Shown: piece by piece, positions 7,368-15,670 of the stretch
Numbering within the stretch: position 1 is the first letter of the stretch
Layout: each line of letters starts with the position of its first letter
Position numbers and translations under genes: made by a program
Origin: H17-190 sp034435615
Lineage (GTDB): Bacteria; Chloroflexota; Dehalococcoidia; SM23-28-2; HRBIN24
DNA length: 40,191 bases
NCBI GenBank assembly: GCA_034435615.1
Contig: DAOTWZ010000051.1
Location: 1-40,191 of the forward strand
Reading direction: 5' to 3'
Notes under the pieces: model-generated
What the model was told of the DNA's origin: nothing
Databases searched by the model: none
The model's input: only the letters and a program-made list of their open reading frames with translations

Positions 7368-9025
7368 GGGAAGTGGGACGCGTTCTGGGCACCGACGATG
7401 CCCACCCCCTGGAGTTCTGGGTGGGCGTCGCCGAGGGCTGTTACCTGCAACTGGACGACATAGTCTGCGTCTCCACCCCGGTGCCCGGGCGGGAGGAGCC
7501 TGTCACCATCTACGGCGTGGTGGACATGGTCCGCACCCGTTACGAGGGGGCCCGCTTCGACTCCGACGTCTTTCGCGCCGCGGAGGGAGTGCTGCCAGTA
7601 GGCATCGCCACCGCCGCCCACGTCCTGGTCACCCGGGTGGAGCCGGAGGTGCTGGTGCCCCCCACCCCCGGCCAGCCCGTCTACCGGGCGACCGGGCAAG
7701 AGCGGGAGCGGGCCCTCTACTTCGATGGCATGGCCCGCCGCTTTCCCGCCGGCCTCTCCCGGGACGGGGAGGTGGTCTGGGGGAACCTGGAGTTCCTGGA
7801 CGGCACCCGCGGCGCCCACGTCAACATCGCCGGCATCTCCGGCGTGGCCACCAAGACCAGCTACGCCCTCTATCTCCTCTACAGCCTCTTCCACCATCCC
7901 CAGGCGCGGCCCAGCGTGACCAACGCCCGCGCCGTCATCTTCAACGTCAAGGGGGAAGACCTCCTCTTCGTGGACCGGCCCAACAACCGCCTAAGCGACG
8001 AACAGCGGGAGCGCTACGAGCGCCTGGGCCTCCCCGCCGGGCCCTTCCAGGACGTGGCCCTGTGGGCACCGCCCAGCAAGAACACCTTCGAGCTGGTGCA
8101 CAACGTCGGCACCCGCCAGGACGGCATCACCGCTTACGCCTGGTCGCTGCGGGAGTTCTGCCAGCGCCAGCTCCTCCCCTTCCTCTTCGCCGAGGCCGAC
8201 AGCGAGACCAGCCAGCTCTCCTTCGCCGTAACAGTGGCCGCCCGCCACCTGTGGGAGGAGACGGCGGAGCAACCGCCCGATCGGCCCTGGGTCATGCTGG
8301 GCGACCGCCGCGCCACCCGCTTCGATGACCTGGTGGACTACCTGGCGGAAAACTCCGACGACCTCCTGGTGCGACGCGCCCACCTGGCAAGGGGCACCGC
8401 CGACGCCTTCCTGCGCCGTCTCCGGGCCAGCGCGGACGCCGTGGGCCACCTGATCCGTGGCGACCTCAGCCCCGAGCAGGAGCGGCGCCACTACATAGAT
8501 GTCCTGGGGCGCCAGCTCAACGTCATCGATATAAACAAGCTCAACGACCGCGCCAAGCGCTTCGTCGTCGGCGTGGTGCTGAAGCAGATAATGGAACAGA
8601 AAGACCTGCAGGGCACGCGGGAGCCCCTCCTCTTCGTCGTCCTGGACGAGCTCAACAAATACGCCCCCCGCGAGGGCTGGAGCCCCATCAAGGAGGTGGT
8701 GCTGGACATCGCCGAGCGGGGGCGGAGCCTGGGCGTCATCCTGATCGGCGCCCAGCAGACGGCCAGCGAAGTGGAGCGACGGGTGGTGACCAACGCCTCC
8801 TTCCGCGTCACCGGCCGGCTGGACGCCGCCGAGGCGACTCGCAGCGAGTACGGCTTCCTGGTTGGCCTCACCAGGGAACGGGCCGCCATCCTCAAGCCGG
8901 GCAGCATGTTCCTCCACCAGCCAGAGATCCCGGTGCCCCTTCTGGTCAACTTCCCCTTCCCCGCCTGGGCCACCCGGCCCGAAGAGGTAGCGGTGGACAG
9001 GGAGAAGATCTGGGACCTGCGATGA
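7364..9025 (+). CDS. herA: HerA-like hexameric DNA translocase ATPase
   Basis: A 553-residue FtsK/HerA-class ATPase that should form a ring and pump DNA into the NurA nuclease. The first 100 or so residues look like the HAS-barrel that precedes the HerA ATPase. The phosphate-binding loop is GISGVATKT (157-165), a variant of the usual GxxGxGKS. Walker B is LLFVVLDELNKYAP with Asp428-Glu429. A sensor-type glutamine is seen in LIGAQQTASE, and arginine-rich AERGRSLG precedes it. The ATG overlaps the nurA stop (ATGA) and the sbcD ATG overlaps its own stop in the same way, so translation of the three genes is probably coupled. It is close in size to archaeal HerA (about 500 residues). Confidence 0.87.
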   Translation: MREVGRVLGTDDAHPLEFWVGVAEGCYLQLDDIVCVSTPVPGREEPVTIYGVVDMVRTRYEGARFDSDVFRAAEGVLPVGIATAAHVLVTRVEPEVLVPPTPGQPVYRATGQERERALYFDGMARRFPAGLSRDGEVVWGNLEFLDGTRGAHVNIAGISGVATKTSYALYLLYSLFHHPQARPSVTNARAVIFNVKGEDLLFVDRPNNRLSDEQRERYERLGLPAGPFQDVALWAPPSKNTFELVHNVGTRQDGITAYAWSLREFCQRQLLPFLFAEADSETSQLSFAVTVAARHLWEETAEQPPDRPWVMLGDRRATRFDDLVDYLAENSDDLLVRRAHLARGTADAFLRRLRASADAVGHLIRGDLSPEQERRHYIDVLGRQLNVIDINKLNDRAKRFVVGVVLKQIMEQKDLQGTREPLLFVVLDELNKYAPREGWSPIKEVVLDIAERGRSLGVILIGAQQTASEVERRVVTNASFRVTGRLDAAEATRSEYGFLVGLTRERAAILKPGSMFLHQPEIPVPLLVNFPFPAWATRPEEVAVDREKIWDLR

Positions 9026-10218
9026 GGTTCCTCCACACCAGCGACTGGCACCTGGGGAAGCTCCTCCGCAACCGGCGCCGGGACGACGAGTTCCACGCCG
9101 TGCTGTCGGAGGTGCTGGAGATAGCCCGGGTGGAGCGGGTGGACTGCCTCCTGGTAGCCGGCGACGTCTTCGATTCGGTGGCGCCGCCCCCCGAGGCGGA
9201 GCGGCTAGCCTTCGATTTCTTCCGCGAGCTGGTGGGCCACGGCATCAAGGCGGTGGTCATCGCCGGCAACCACGATCACCCGCGTCGGCTGGCCGCCTTC
9301 GGCCGCATCCTGGAGCTGGTGGACGTCCACGTCCGGGCCGAGCCCCTGCCGCCGGCGCAGGGGGGCATCGTGGAGGTGATCAGCCGCGACGGGACGGAGC
9401 GGGCGCTGGTGGCCGCCCTCCCCTGGGTCCACGAGCGACAGGTCCGCTCCTGGGAGAGGCTCACCAGCGGAGCGCCGGAGGAACACTTCCAGGAGTACGC
9501 CGAGCGCATCGCCGGCATGCTGGAAGACCTGGCCAGGGCCTTCCGTCAGGACACGGTCAACATCGCTCTGGCGCATCTCTTCGTGGACGGGGCCAAAGTG
9601 GGGGGCGAGGCCTCCGGCGAGCGCCCGCTCCATCTCTCCCAGGTCTACGCCATTAGGCAGGAGCGCCTGCCCCGCAACGCCCATTACATCGCCCTGGGGC
9701 ACCTGCACCGCCACCAGCGCGTGCAGGGGCTGCACACTGCGGTCTACCCGGGCTCCCTCCTCCAGCTGGACTTCGGCGAGGCGGGGCAAGAGAAATGCGT
9801 CTACCTCTTCGAGGCGACGGCGGAGCGGGGCCTCCTGGGGCCGCCAGAGGTCGTCCGCCTCAACCGCATCCGGCAGCTCCGCAACGTGGGCCGCCAGGAC
9901 GCCCCCGTGCCGCTGGCCGCCATACCGGGCCTGGCGGAGGACGCCTCCCTGCGGGACGCCTACCTGCGAGTCTTCGTACAGGTGGACGGCCCCCGGCCAG
10001 GTCTGGCGGAACAGGTGCGGGCGCATCTCCCGGGGGCGGTGGAGATCGTCCCCGTCTATCCACAACGGGAGCAGGGGCTCCGGCCGCCCCAGCCCCACCG
10101 GACGCCGGAGGAGCACTTCATAGAGTACCACCGCCAGACCTACGGGACGCCTCCCTCCCCGGAGCTGCTCCAGCTCTTCAACCGCCTCTATGAGGAGGTA
10201 GCCCATGCGTCCCCTTAG
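9022..10218 (+). CDS. sbcD: Exonuclease SbcD / Mre11 homologue
   Basis: A 398-residue calcineurin-like phosphoesterase that forms the Mn-dependent nuclease half of the SbcCD (Mre11-Rad50) complex and opens blocked or hairpin DNA ends. The metal-ligand motifs are in order and complete: SDWHLGK (7-13), GDVFD (47-51), GNHD (82-85), the histidine in ALAHLFVDG, and GHLH (226-229). The C-terminal part (about 280-398) would bind the base of the SbcC coiled coil. Its start overlaps the herA stop as ATGA, and its last 14 bases overlap the sbcC start, where GAGGAGGT is the ribosome-binding site. Confidence 0.96.
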   Translation: MRFLHTSDWHLGKLLRNRRRDDEFHAVLSEVLEIARVERVDCLLVAGDVFDSVAPPPEAERLAFDFFRELVGHGIKAVVIAGNHDHPRRLAAFGRILELVDVHVRAEPLPPAQGGIVEVISRDGTERALVAALPWVHERQVRSWERLTSGAPEEHFQEYAERIAGMLEDLARAFRQDTVNIALAHLFVDGAKVGGEASGERPLHLSQVYAIRQERLPRNAHYIALGHLHRHQRVQGLHTAVYPGSLLQLDFGEAGQEKCVYLFEATAERGLLGPPEVVRLNRIRQLRNVGRQDAPVPLAAIPGLAEDASLRDAYLRVFVQVDGPRPGLAEQVRAHLPGAVEIVPVYPQREQGLRPPQPHRTPEEHFIEYHRQTYGTPPSPELLQLFNRLYEEVAHASP

Positions 10219-13039
10219 GCTGGCCCTCGAGGGCTTCACCTCCTACAGAAGACGCGTGGAGATAGACTTCAGCGACCTCCAGCTCTTCGCCATCACGGGG
10301 CCGACGGGCGCAGGCAAGAGCTCGCTGGTGGACGCCCTGGCCTACTGCCTCTATGGACAGGCCCCCCGCGTGGGGACCAGCGTCCGAGAGCTCATAAGCC
10401 AGGGTGGCTACAACGGGCGCCTCAGCGTCTCCCTGGAGTTCGAGGCCGGAGGCCGCCGCTATCGCATCGTCCGCTCCACCAGCGTCCAGGGGAAGCCCTT
10501 CGTCCAGCTTGAGGAGCTGGACGAGCGGACGGGCAGATGGTCCTCGCTGGAGGACAAGGCGGCGGCCGCCACGGAGCGGGTGAGGGAGCTGCTGGGGATG
10601 GACTACGACGGCTTCGTGCGCTCGGTGGTTCTGCCCCAGGGACAGTTCCAGCAGTTTCTGGTGGGCCGCCCCGAGGAACGCCGCAAGGTGCTGGACGAGC
10701 TGCTACGGCTGGACATCTACGCCCAGATGGTCAGCCGGGCCAACATGATCGCCAGCCGACGTCAGGAGGAGGCGGAGGCGCTGGCCCTGCACCTCCGCAA
10801 GGAGCTGGCGGAGGCCACGCCGGAGCGTCTGCGCCAGCTCAAGGCGGAGTGGCTGGCCATCAAGCAGCGACAGGCAGCGACGGCCCTCCAGGTGCAGACG
10901 CTGGAGAGAGCGGCCGAGGAGGCGCGCCGGCTCAGGGACGCCCAGGCCCGCCGACAGGAGGCCCAGGCGCGGCTGGCCGAGCTGCAGCGGCGTGCTCGCA
11001 TCGCCCGGGAGACGGTAGAGCGCACCAGGGCCGAGATTCAAGGCGCGGAGGACGCTCTGCGGCAGGTCCAGCAGGCCATCCAGGAGGTGTCCTACGACCC
11101 CGTCCGCCATGGACGTCTGCGTCCCGCCCTCCAGATGGCCCGCCAGCTCCATCTCCTGGACGTGCAGATAGAGGAACTCGAGGAACAGGACCGGCGCTAC
11201 GCCAGCGAGCTGGCCGAGGTGGAGAGGCGGGCGCAGGAGGCACAGCGCCGGGAGGATGAGCGCCTGGCCCTCTGTCGGCAGGCCGAGGAGGTCAGGGACA
11301 GGGCGCAACAGGCCCTGGCTTCTGCCCGGGCGCGTCAGGCCCAGGCGGAGGGCCTTCTCACCCCTCTTCGACAGGCACGAGAGCGGCTGACGGAGGCGAT
11401 GAAGCGGTTGGCGGCCCAGGAGGAAGCGCTGGGGCGTGCCCGGGAGCGGCTGGAGCGGACACGGTCCATCGCTCAGGAGGCGGCCCGGGAGGCGCAGCGG
11501 GCGCGAGAGGAGCTGGAGAGGGTCCGCCGGCAGGCCAGCGCCCTGGAGCTGCGCCGCCATCTCCACCCGGGCGACGACTGCCCCGTCTGCGGGCAGCGGG
11601 TGACGGGCCCGCTCCCCGCCGTAGAGGCACCCCCGGAGCTCGCCGCAGCCGAGGAGGCCGCCCGGGAGGCAGAGGCGGCAGCCCAGCGGGCGCAGGAGGC
11701 GCTCCGCCAGGCCGAGACAGCGCAGGCCCAGGCCAGCCAGGGCGTGGAGCTGCACCGACAGTCCATCCAGCAGCATCAGGAGGACCGGGAGCGCCTCGAG
11801 AGGGCGCTGGCCGACCTGTTCGGTCGGCAGGTGTCGCCAGAGGAGGCGGAGGCGGCCCTGCGGGAGGAGACTAGAAAGGCGGCGGAGGGGCTGCGTCAGG
11901 CCGAGGCGTCCCTGGCGCAGGCACGAGAGGCCCTGCGCCTGGCCCAGGAGGCCCGGGCCCAGGCCCAGCGAGAGGAGGCCTCCCTCCGCCAGCGACAGGA
12001 GGGCGTCCGGCAGCGGCTGCAGCAGGCCCGGGAGCAGAGGGAGCGGCTCCACCAGGACCTGGCCCAGGAGGCCGGCCCCGCCATGGACGTGACGGCGCTG
12101 GAGGGAGAACTCGGGCGCCTGGAGGAGGCCCGCCGCCGGCTGGAGGCCCTGCAGAGGGAAAAGGAGGCGCTCGAGGAGCGGCGAGGGCGTCTCGTCCAGG
12201 GCCTCATGGAGGCCGACAAAGAGCTGGCCGCCCTGGGAGCGGAGGAGTCGGCGGCCAGGCGCCAGATGGAGGAGGCCGAGGCCGTTATCGGCCAGGTGGC
12301 GCCCGAACTGCGGGGGTGGGCCCAGGAGCAGCGCTGGCTGGAGGTGCTGGCGGCCCTGGACGAGGGACGCGACCCCTCCCCACCAGTGCTGGGCCTCCTG
12401 CGGGAGCGGCAGCGGGAGGCCGACGAGCTGGCTTGGGCCTCCGGCGCCCTGGAGGCCCAACTCCAGCAGCTAGAGAAGGATATAGAGACGGCCGAGCGAC
12501 TGCGCCAGCAGGAGGCGGAGGCGCGGCGTGAGGCGGAGGTGGCCCGCCAGCTCGCCCAGCTTCTCCAGAGCAACAACTTCCAGTCCTACCTGAGACAGGA
12601 GGCGCTGCACATCCTGGCGGAGGACGGCTCCCGCCACCTGAACCACCTCTCCCGCGGCCAGTACGACTTCACGGTGCAGGAAGACCGCTTCTACATCGTC
12701 GACCACTGGAACGGCGACGCCATCCGTCCCGCCCACCTCCTCAGCGGCGGCGAGACCTTCCTCGCCTCCCTCTCTCTGGCCCTCGCCCTGGCGGAGAGGC
12801 TGCCCGAGCTGGCCCACGCCCGCGGGCCGGCCGCCCTGGAGAGCCTCTTCATCGACGAGGGGTTCAGTCATCTGGACGATGACACCCTGGACATCGTGGC
12901 CAACGCCCTGGAGGCCCTGGGCACCAACGGGCGTCGCATGGTGGGTATCATCACCCACATCGCCGCCCTGGCGGAGCGGATGCCCGTCCGCCTGCGCGTG
13001 GAGAAGACCCCCGAGGGCAGCACCGTCGTAAAAGAATAG
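10205..13039 (+). CDS. sbcC: Exonuclease SbcC / Rad50 homologue
   Basis: A 944-residue SMC-like ATPase. The Walker A motif GPTGAGKS is at 32-39, long Ala/Glu/Arg/Gln-rich coiled coils run from about 190 to 790, and the zinc hook CPVCGQ (Cys459, Cys462) sits at their apex. The signature LSGGE is at 846-850, and Walker B LFIDEGFSHLD with Asp884-Glu885 is near the C-terminus. Two subunits would dimerise through the hook and tether DNA while SbcD cuts. The length is somewhat short for SbcC (about 1,000 residues), because the coiled coils are shorter. The ATG follows GAGGAGG inside the end of sbcD. It is the last gene of the resection operon; no clear T-run terminator follows. Confidence 0.96.
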   Translation: MRPLRLALEGFTSYRRRVEIDFSDLQLFAITGPTGAGKSSLVDALAYCLYGQAPRVGTSVRELISQGGYNGRLSVSLEFEAGGRRYRIVRSTSVQGKPFVQLEELDERTGRWSSLEDKAAAATERVRELLGMDYDGFVRSVVLPQGQFQQFLVGRPEERRKVLDELLRLDIYAQMVSRANMIASRRQEEAEALALHLRKELAEATPERLRQLKAEWLAIKQRQAATALQVQTLERAAEEARRLRDAQARRQEAQARLAELQRRARIARETVERTRAEIQGAEDALRQVQQAIQEVSYDPVRHGRLRPALQMARQLHLLDVQIEELEEQDRRYASELAEVERRAQEAQRREDERLALCRQAEEVRDRAQQALASARARQAQAEGLLTPLRQARERLTEAMKRLAAQEEALGRARERLERTRSIAQEAAREAQRAREELERVRRQASALELRRHLHPGDDCPVCGQRVTGPLPAVEAPPELAAAEEAAREAEAAAQRAQEALRQAETAQAQASQGVELHRQSIQQHQEDRERLERALADLFGRQVSPEEAEAALREETRKAAEGLRQAEASLAQAREALRLAQEARAQAQREEASLRQRQEGVRQRLQQAREQRERLHQDLAQEAGPAMDVTALEGELGRLEEARRRLEALQREKEALEERRGRLVQGLMEADKELAALGAEESAARRQMEEAEAVIGQVAPELRGWAQEQRWLEVLAALDEGRDPSPPVLGLLRERQREADELAWASGALEAQLQQLEKDIETAERLRQQEAEARREAEVARQLAQLLQSNNFQSYLRQEALHILAEDGSRHLNHLSRGQYDFTVQEDRFYIVDHWNGDAIRPAHLLSGGETFLASLSLALALAERLPELAHARGPAALESLFIDEGFSHLDDDTLDIVANALEALGTNGRRMVGIITHIAALAERMPVRLRVEKTPEGSTVVKE

Positions 13040-13144
13040 GGGCGCAGGGCACGGACGGGCAGGAGTACAGGCCTCCCCACCGCGGTGGCCGCGATGCGCC
13101 CCCCACGATCGTCCGCCGGCGGCCTGAGAGAGGCGGCGGGAGAG

Positions 13145-13173
13145 TTGACGGGCGTCTACTCGTCTCCTAGGCT
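13145..13173 (+). promoter_or_regulatory. Candidate promoter of the copper gene cluster
   Basis: TTGACG (13145-13150) and TAGGCT (13168-13173) are 17 bases apart, placing transcription start about 15 bases before the first start codon. The -10 match is weak. A 12-base perfect palindrome (CCACCGCGGTGG, 13077-13088) lies upstream in the same 155-base gap, but in DNA this GC-rich it may be chance. Confidence 0.4.
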
Positions 13174-13194
13174 GGGAACTGCCGGGCGATAGGT

Positions 13195-13554
13195 ATGTCA
13201 CGGACGGTCAGCGCCAACCGCCTCTCCCGCCTAGCCCAGCGGGGGGCGCTCCTCATATTCCTGTCGGCCATCCTCCCCAACCTGCTCTTTCTGGGCCACT
13301 GGGGCCTGCTGGTCAGCGCCGAGGGCCACTCCCACGGCCCCGCCGAGGCCCAGGCCCACGTCGAACACTGTCACCTGGACGTCACCCACTGTGGCGGCCA
13401 GCCCTCCCTCACGGGCGTGTGGGGGCTTGACCCGCAGGAGAGGCTCCTCCTGCCCGCTGGGCTGACGCCCCCTGTGGTCCTCGCCATCGCCCACACCCTT
13501 TCCTTCGACGAACCGGAGCTGGCGGTGCTGCGGCCACCGCCCCGCCTCGCCTGA
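13195..13554 (+). CDS. Small membrane protein with a His/Cys-rich metal-binding loop
   Basis: I do not recognise a named family. The 119-residue protein has one clear membrane segment (about 18-40, which could also act as an uncleaved signal anchor) and a weaker hydrophobic stretch near 86-98. Between them, on the presumed outer face, is a dense cluster of soft-metal ligands: His45, His47, His55, His58, Cys59, His60, His65 and Cys66. Such a cluster suggests binding of copper, zinc or nickel. Being the first gene of a run that includes CopC and CopD domains points to copper. The start is ATG 13195 with only a weak GATAGGT upstream. Confidence 0.65.
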   Translation: MSRTVSANRLSRLAQRGALLIFLSAILPNLLFLGHWGLLVSAEGHSHGPAEAQAHVEHCHLDVTHCGGQPSLTGVWGLDPQERLLLPAGLTPPVVLAIAHTLSFDEPELAVLRPPPRLA

Positions 13555-13616
13555 CCCCCTCGACAGACGGCAGCAGCCAGACCGACCGCAAAATCGCTCC
13601 TTCGGAGGGGGTAGAC

Positions 13617-14075
13617 ATGTGGCCCAAGCTGTCCCTATTGACAGCCGCGCTGGTCGCCGCCCTGGCCCTCGCTGCCTGCGGTGGCGGCCAGGACGAGTCC
13701 AGGCTCCAGACGCTGGAGGGGAGGCTGGACCGCCTGCAGTTGGCCGTAGGCTACCAGATGCTGGACTGCAGCCGCCTCCACGACGTGGACGAGGCGGCCC
13801 AGGCAGCCCAGGCCGTGGACGACGAGTGGTCCTCGGCGGCCAGCTCCGGCCTCACCCGACTGGCGCTGGTGGACTGGCCCCGGGAGTTGCAGGACGAGGT
13901 GGAGGCTCTGCGGGGCCAGCTCCAGCAGCTCCGCGATGCTGTGGAACGGGGCGACCTGGCGGCAGTCAAGGCGGCCGCCCAGGCCAGCCACGACCGCTGT
14001 CATGACCTGCAACACGCCATCCAGGAGGCCGTCCAGCCCCAGACGGGAGGTAGCGGTGATGAGCAACGGCACTGA
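13617..14075 (+). CDS. Helical lipoprotein with an HxxxH motif
   Basis: A 152-residue predicted lipoprotein: a short signal peptide ends in the lipobox ALAAC, making Cys21 the lipidated residue, followed by a Gly-rich linker. The rest is predicted to be helical, with Cys51/His55 in the middle and the cluster His125, Cys128, His129, His133 (HDRCHDLQH) near the end. The helix with GD-x(n)-HDLQH resembles the corresponding part of the membrane-anchored protein encoded at 17949-18428 (HNLTH), so the two may be paralogues. A metal-sensing or metal-buffering role outside the membrane is an inference from this and from the CopC/CopD neighbours. The ATG follows GGAGGGGG, and the gene overlaps the next one by 17 bases. 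Confidence 0.7.
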   Translation: MWPKLSLLTAALVAALALAACGGGQDESRLQTLEGRLDRLQLAVGYQMLDCSRLHDVDEAAQAAQAVDDEWSSAASSGLTRLALVDWPRELQDEVEALRGQLQQLRDAVERGDLAAVKAAAQASHDRCHDLQHAIQEAVQPQTGGSGDEQRH

Positions 14076-14658
14076 GGCGGCGATCGCCCTCCGCCGGCCC
14101 TGGGCCCTCGCCCTGGGGACACTCCTCCTGGCCGCGGCGCTCCTGGCGTGGGGGACGGGGCGGGCCATGGCCCACGCCCGCTACGAGCGCTCCCAGCCGG
14201 CCGAGGGGGCCACGGTGGAGACCTCGCCCTCGCGGGTGGAGGTCTGGTTCACTCAGGAGCTGCGCCGCTCCCGCGGCCTGCCACGCGTCATCGTCGTCGA
14301 CGAGAGCGGTGACGTGGTCTCCCAGGAGGCGACGCTGGACGACGACGACCGCACCCACGTCTCCGTCCCCCTTCCGCCGGCCCTGCCTGCCGGCCGCTAC
14401 ACCGTCATCTGGCACACCCTGTCGGACGAGGACGGGGAGGAGGCGCAGGGCGCCTTTCATTTCTTCGTAGGCGGGGCCGCCCCCACGCCGGGCCAGGCGG
14501 CCCCCTCCCCGGCGCCTGCCGTTCCTAGCCCACCCGTGGCGCCCTCTGGCGACGAGGGTAGGAGCGGCGGGATGCCTCTCTGGGCGCTGGTGGCGGGGGT
14601 CCTGGGCGGGGGAGCGGTGGGGGCGGCGGCGGGGATCGCCATCGGACGGAGGCGGTGA
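14059..14658 (+). CDS. CopC-domain protein with C-terminal membrane anchor
   Basis: A 199-residue protein with a signal peptide whose predicted cleavage after AMA would leave His39 as the first mature residue, the copper-ligand position of CopC. The beta-sandwich CopC domain covers about 39-140 and is followed by a Pro/Ala-rich linker and a C-terminal membrane helix ending in arginines (about 173-199). The second copper histidine is missing: where CopC and the fusion protein downstream have DGH, this protein has DGE. It may therefore bind copper weakly, or have a structural role. ATG 14059 follows GGGAGG at 8 bases, inside the end of the previous gene. Confidence 0.8.
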   Translation: MSNGTEAAIALRRPWALALGTLLLAAALLAWGTGRAMAHARYERSQPAEGATVETSPSRVEVWFTQELRRSRGLPRVIVVDESGDVVSQEATLDDDDRTHVSVPLPPALPAGRYTVIWHTLSDEDGEEAQGAFHFFVGGAAPTPGQAAPSPAPAVPSPPVAPSGDEGRSGGMPLWALVAGVLGGGAVGAAAGIAIGRRR

Positions 14659-14665
14659 GATCGTG

Positions 14666-15670
14666 ATGCATCGGCGCTGGGCAGCGGTGACGGTGGCCCT
14701 GGCGGTCCTGGCGCTGGCCTGCGGAGGGGGCGGCGGGGCGGGAGAAGCCCCCTCGCCCGCCCCCTCGGCGGGGCTCCTGCTCTATCTGGAGGCGTTCAAC
14801 AACCAGGTGGTAGCGCTGGACTTCGCCTCCGGCGCCCAGCGCCGACTTCCCCCCTTCAGCGCCGACACTTTCGTGGCCGCCGCCGACTGCACACCCGAGG
14901 GCCAGGCCCTGGCCCTCGCCCTGCTGGACATACGGCAAGGACGGAGCCAGTTGCGCCTGATGGGCGGCCCCTGGGGGCACCGCACCCTGGACGTGGAGGG
15001 CCAGATAGGGGGTGTGGCCTTCTCGCCCGATGGCAGCCGCCTGGCCGTGTCGCGCCTCATGATGGGCCAGCAAGAGTACAGTCTGTGGTGGCTGGAGCTG
15101 GCCAGCACCACCTGGCAGCCTTTCGCTGCCCTGCCGGGCTCCGTGGGCTCGCCGCGCTGGTCGCCTGCTGGAGACCGTATCGTCTTCAGCCTGCACCGGG
15201 CCGGCCAGACCCAGATATATGCCCTGGACGTGAAGGGCGGGCCCCCGCGCCAGCTCACTCAGGAGGGGAACAGCAACACTTACCCGGACTGGTCGCCCGA
15301 CGCCTCCACCATCGTCTACGTGGGAGTCGACCCCTCCGGCCTGACCTCTCAGCTCTTCATCATGGACGCCGACGGCGAGGGGGAGCGTCAGCTCACCCAG
15401 GGCGGGCGGGCCAAGGGTTTCCCTCGCTGGTCGCGGGACGGCAAGCACCTGGCCTACGCCGGGACGCTGGGCCCCACCATATCGTCCATCGCCCCCTTCC
15501 GGCTGCCCAAGGAGGTGGACGCGGCGCGGCCCCACAACACGGCCATCTTCGTCGCCAATCCCGACGGCTCAGGCGAACGCCAACTGACCAGCGACGACCT
15601 TGACGCCTTTCCCCTGGCCTGGTGCCTGCCGGGGCCCTGGCTGGACCAGGGATGGGAGGGAGGAGCATGA
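14666..15670 (+). CDS. TolB-like beta-propeller lipoprotein
   Basis: A predicted lipoprotein of about 334 residues (lipobox LALAC, Cys19) followed by a beta-propeller built from PD40/WD40-like repeats. Four repeat signatures are clear: AFSPDGSRLAVSR, PRWSPAGDRIVFS, PDWSPDASTIVYVG and PRWSRDGKHLAYAG. TolB-type propellers usually serve as protein-protein or ligand scaffolds outside the cytoplasmic membrane. No catalytic signature is visible. ATG 14666 is preferred, with GTG 14663 immediately in front as the alternative. The stop overlaps the next start as ATGA, tying it to the CopC-CopD fusion, though its link to copper is only by position. Confidence 0.8.
   Translation: MHRRWAAVTVALAVLALACGGGGGAGEAPSPAPSAGLLLYLEAFNNQVVALDFASGAQRRLPPFSADTFVAAADCTPEGQALALALLDIRQGRSQLRLMGGPWGHRTLDVEGQIGGVAFSPDGSRLAVSRLMMGQQEYSLWWLELASTTWQPFAALPGSVGSPRWSPAGDRIVFSLHRAGQTQIYALDVKGGPPRQLTQEGNSNTYPDWSPDASTIVYVGVDPSGLTSQLFIMDADGEGERQLTQGGRAKGFPRWSRDGKHLAYAGTLGPTISSIAPFRLPKEVDAARPHNTAIFVANPDGSGERQLTSDDLDAFPLAWCLPGPWLDQGWEGGA

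Noticed and set aside
10703..12460. 585-codon frame opposite sbcC
   Set aside because: Leu/Gly/Pro-rich mirror of the coiled-coil region; sbcC motifs are complete on the plus strand.
13077..13088. 12-base perfect palindrome CCACCGCGGTGG before the copper genes
   Set aside because: Mentioned with the promoter but not claimed as an operator: in DNA this GC-rich, such a palindrome is not rare and no second copy is seen.
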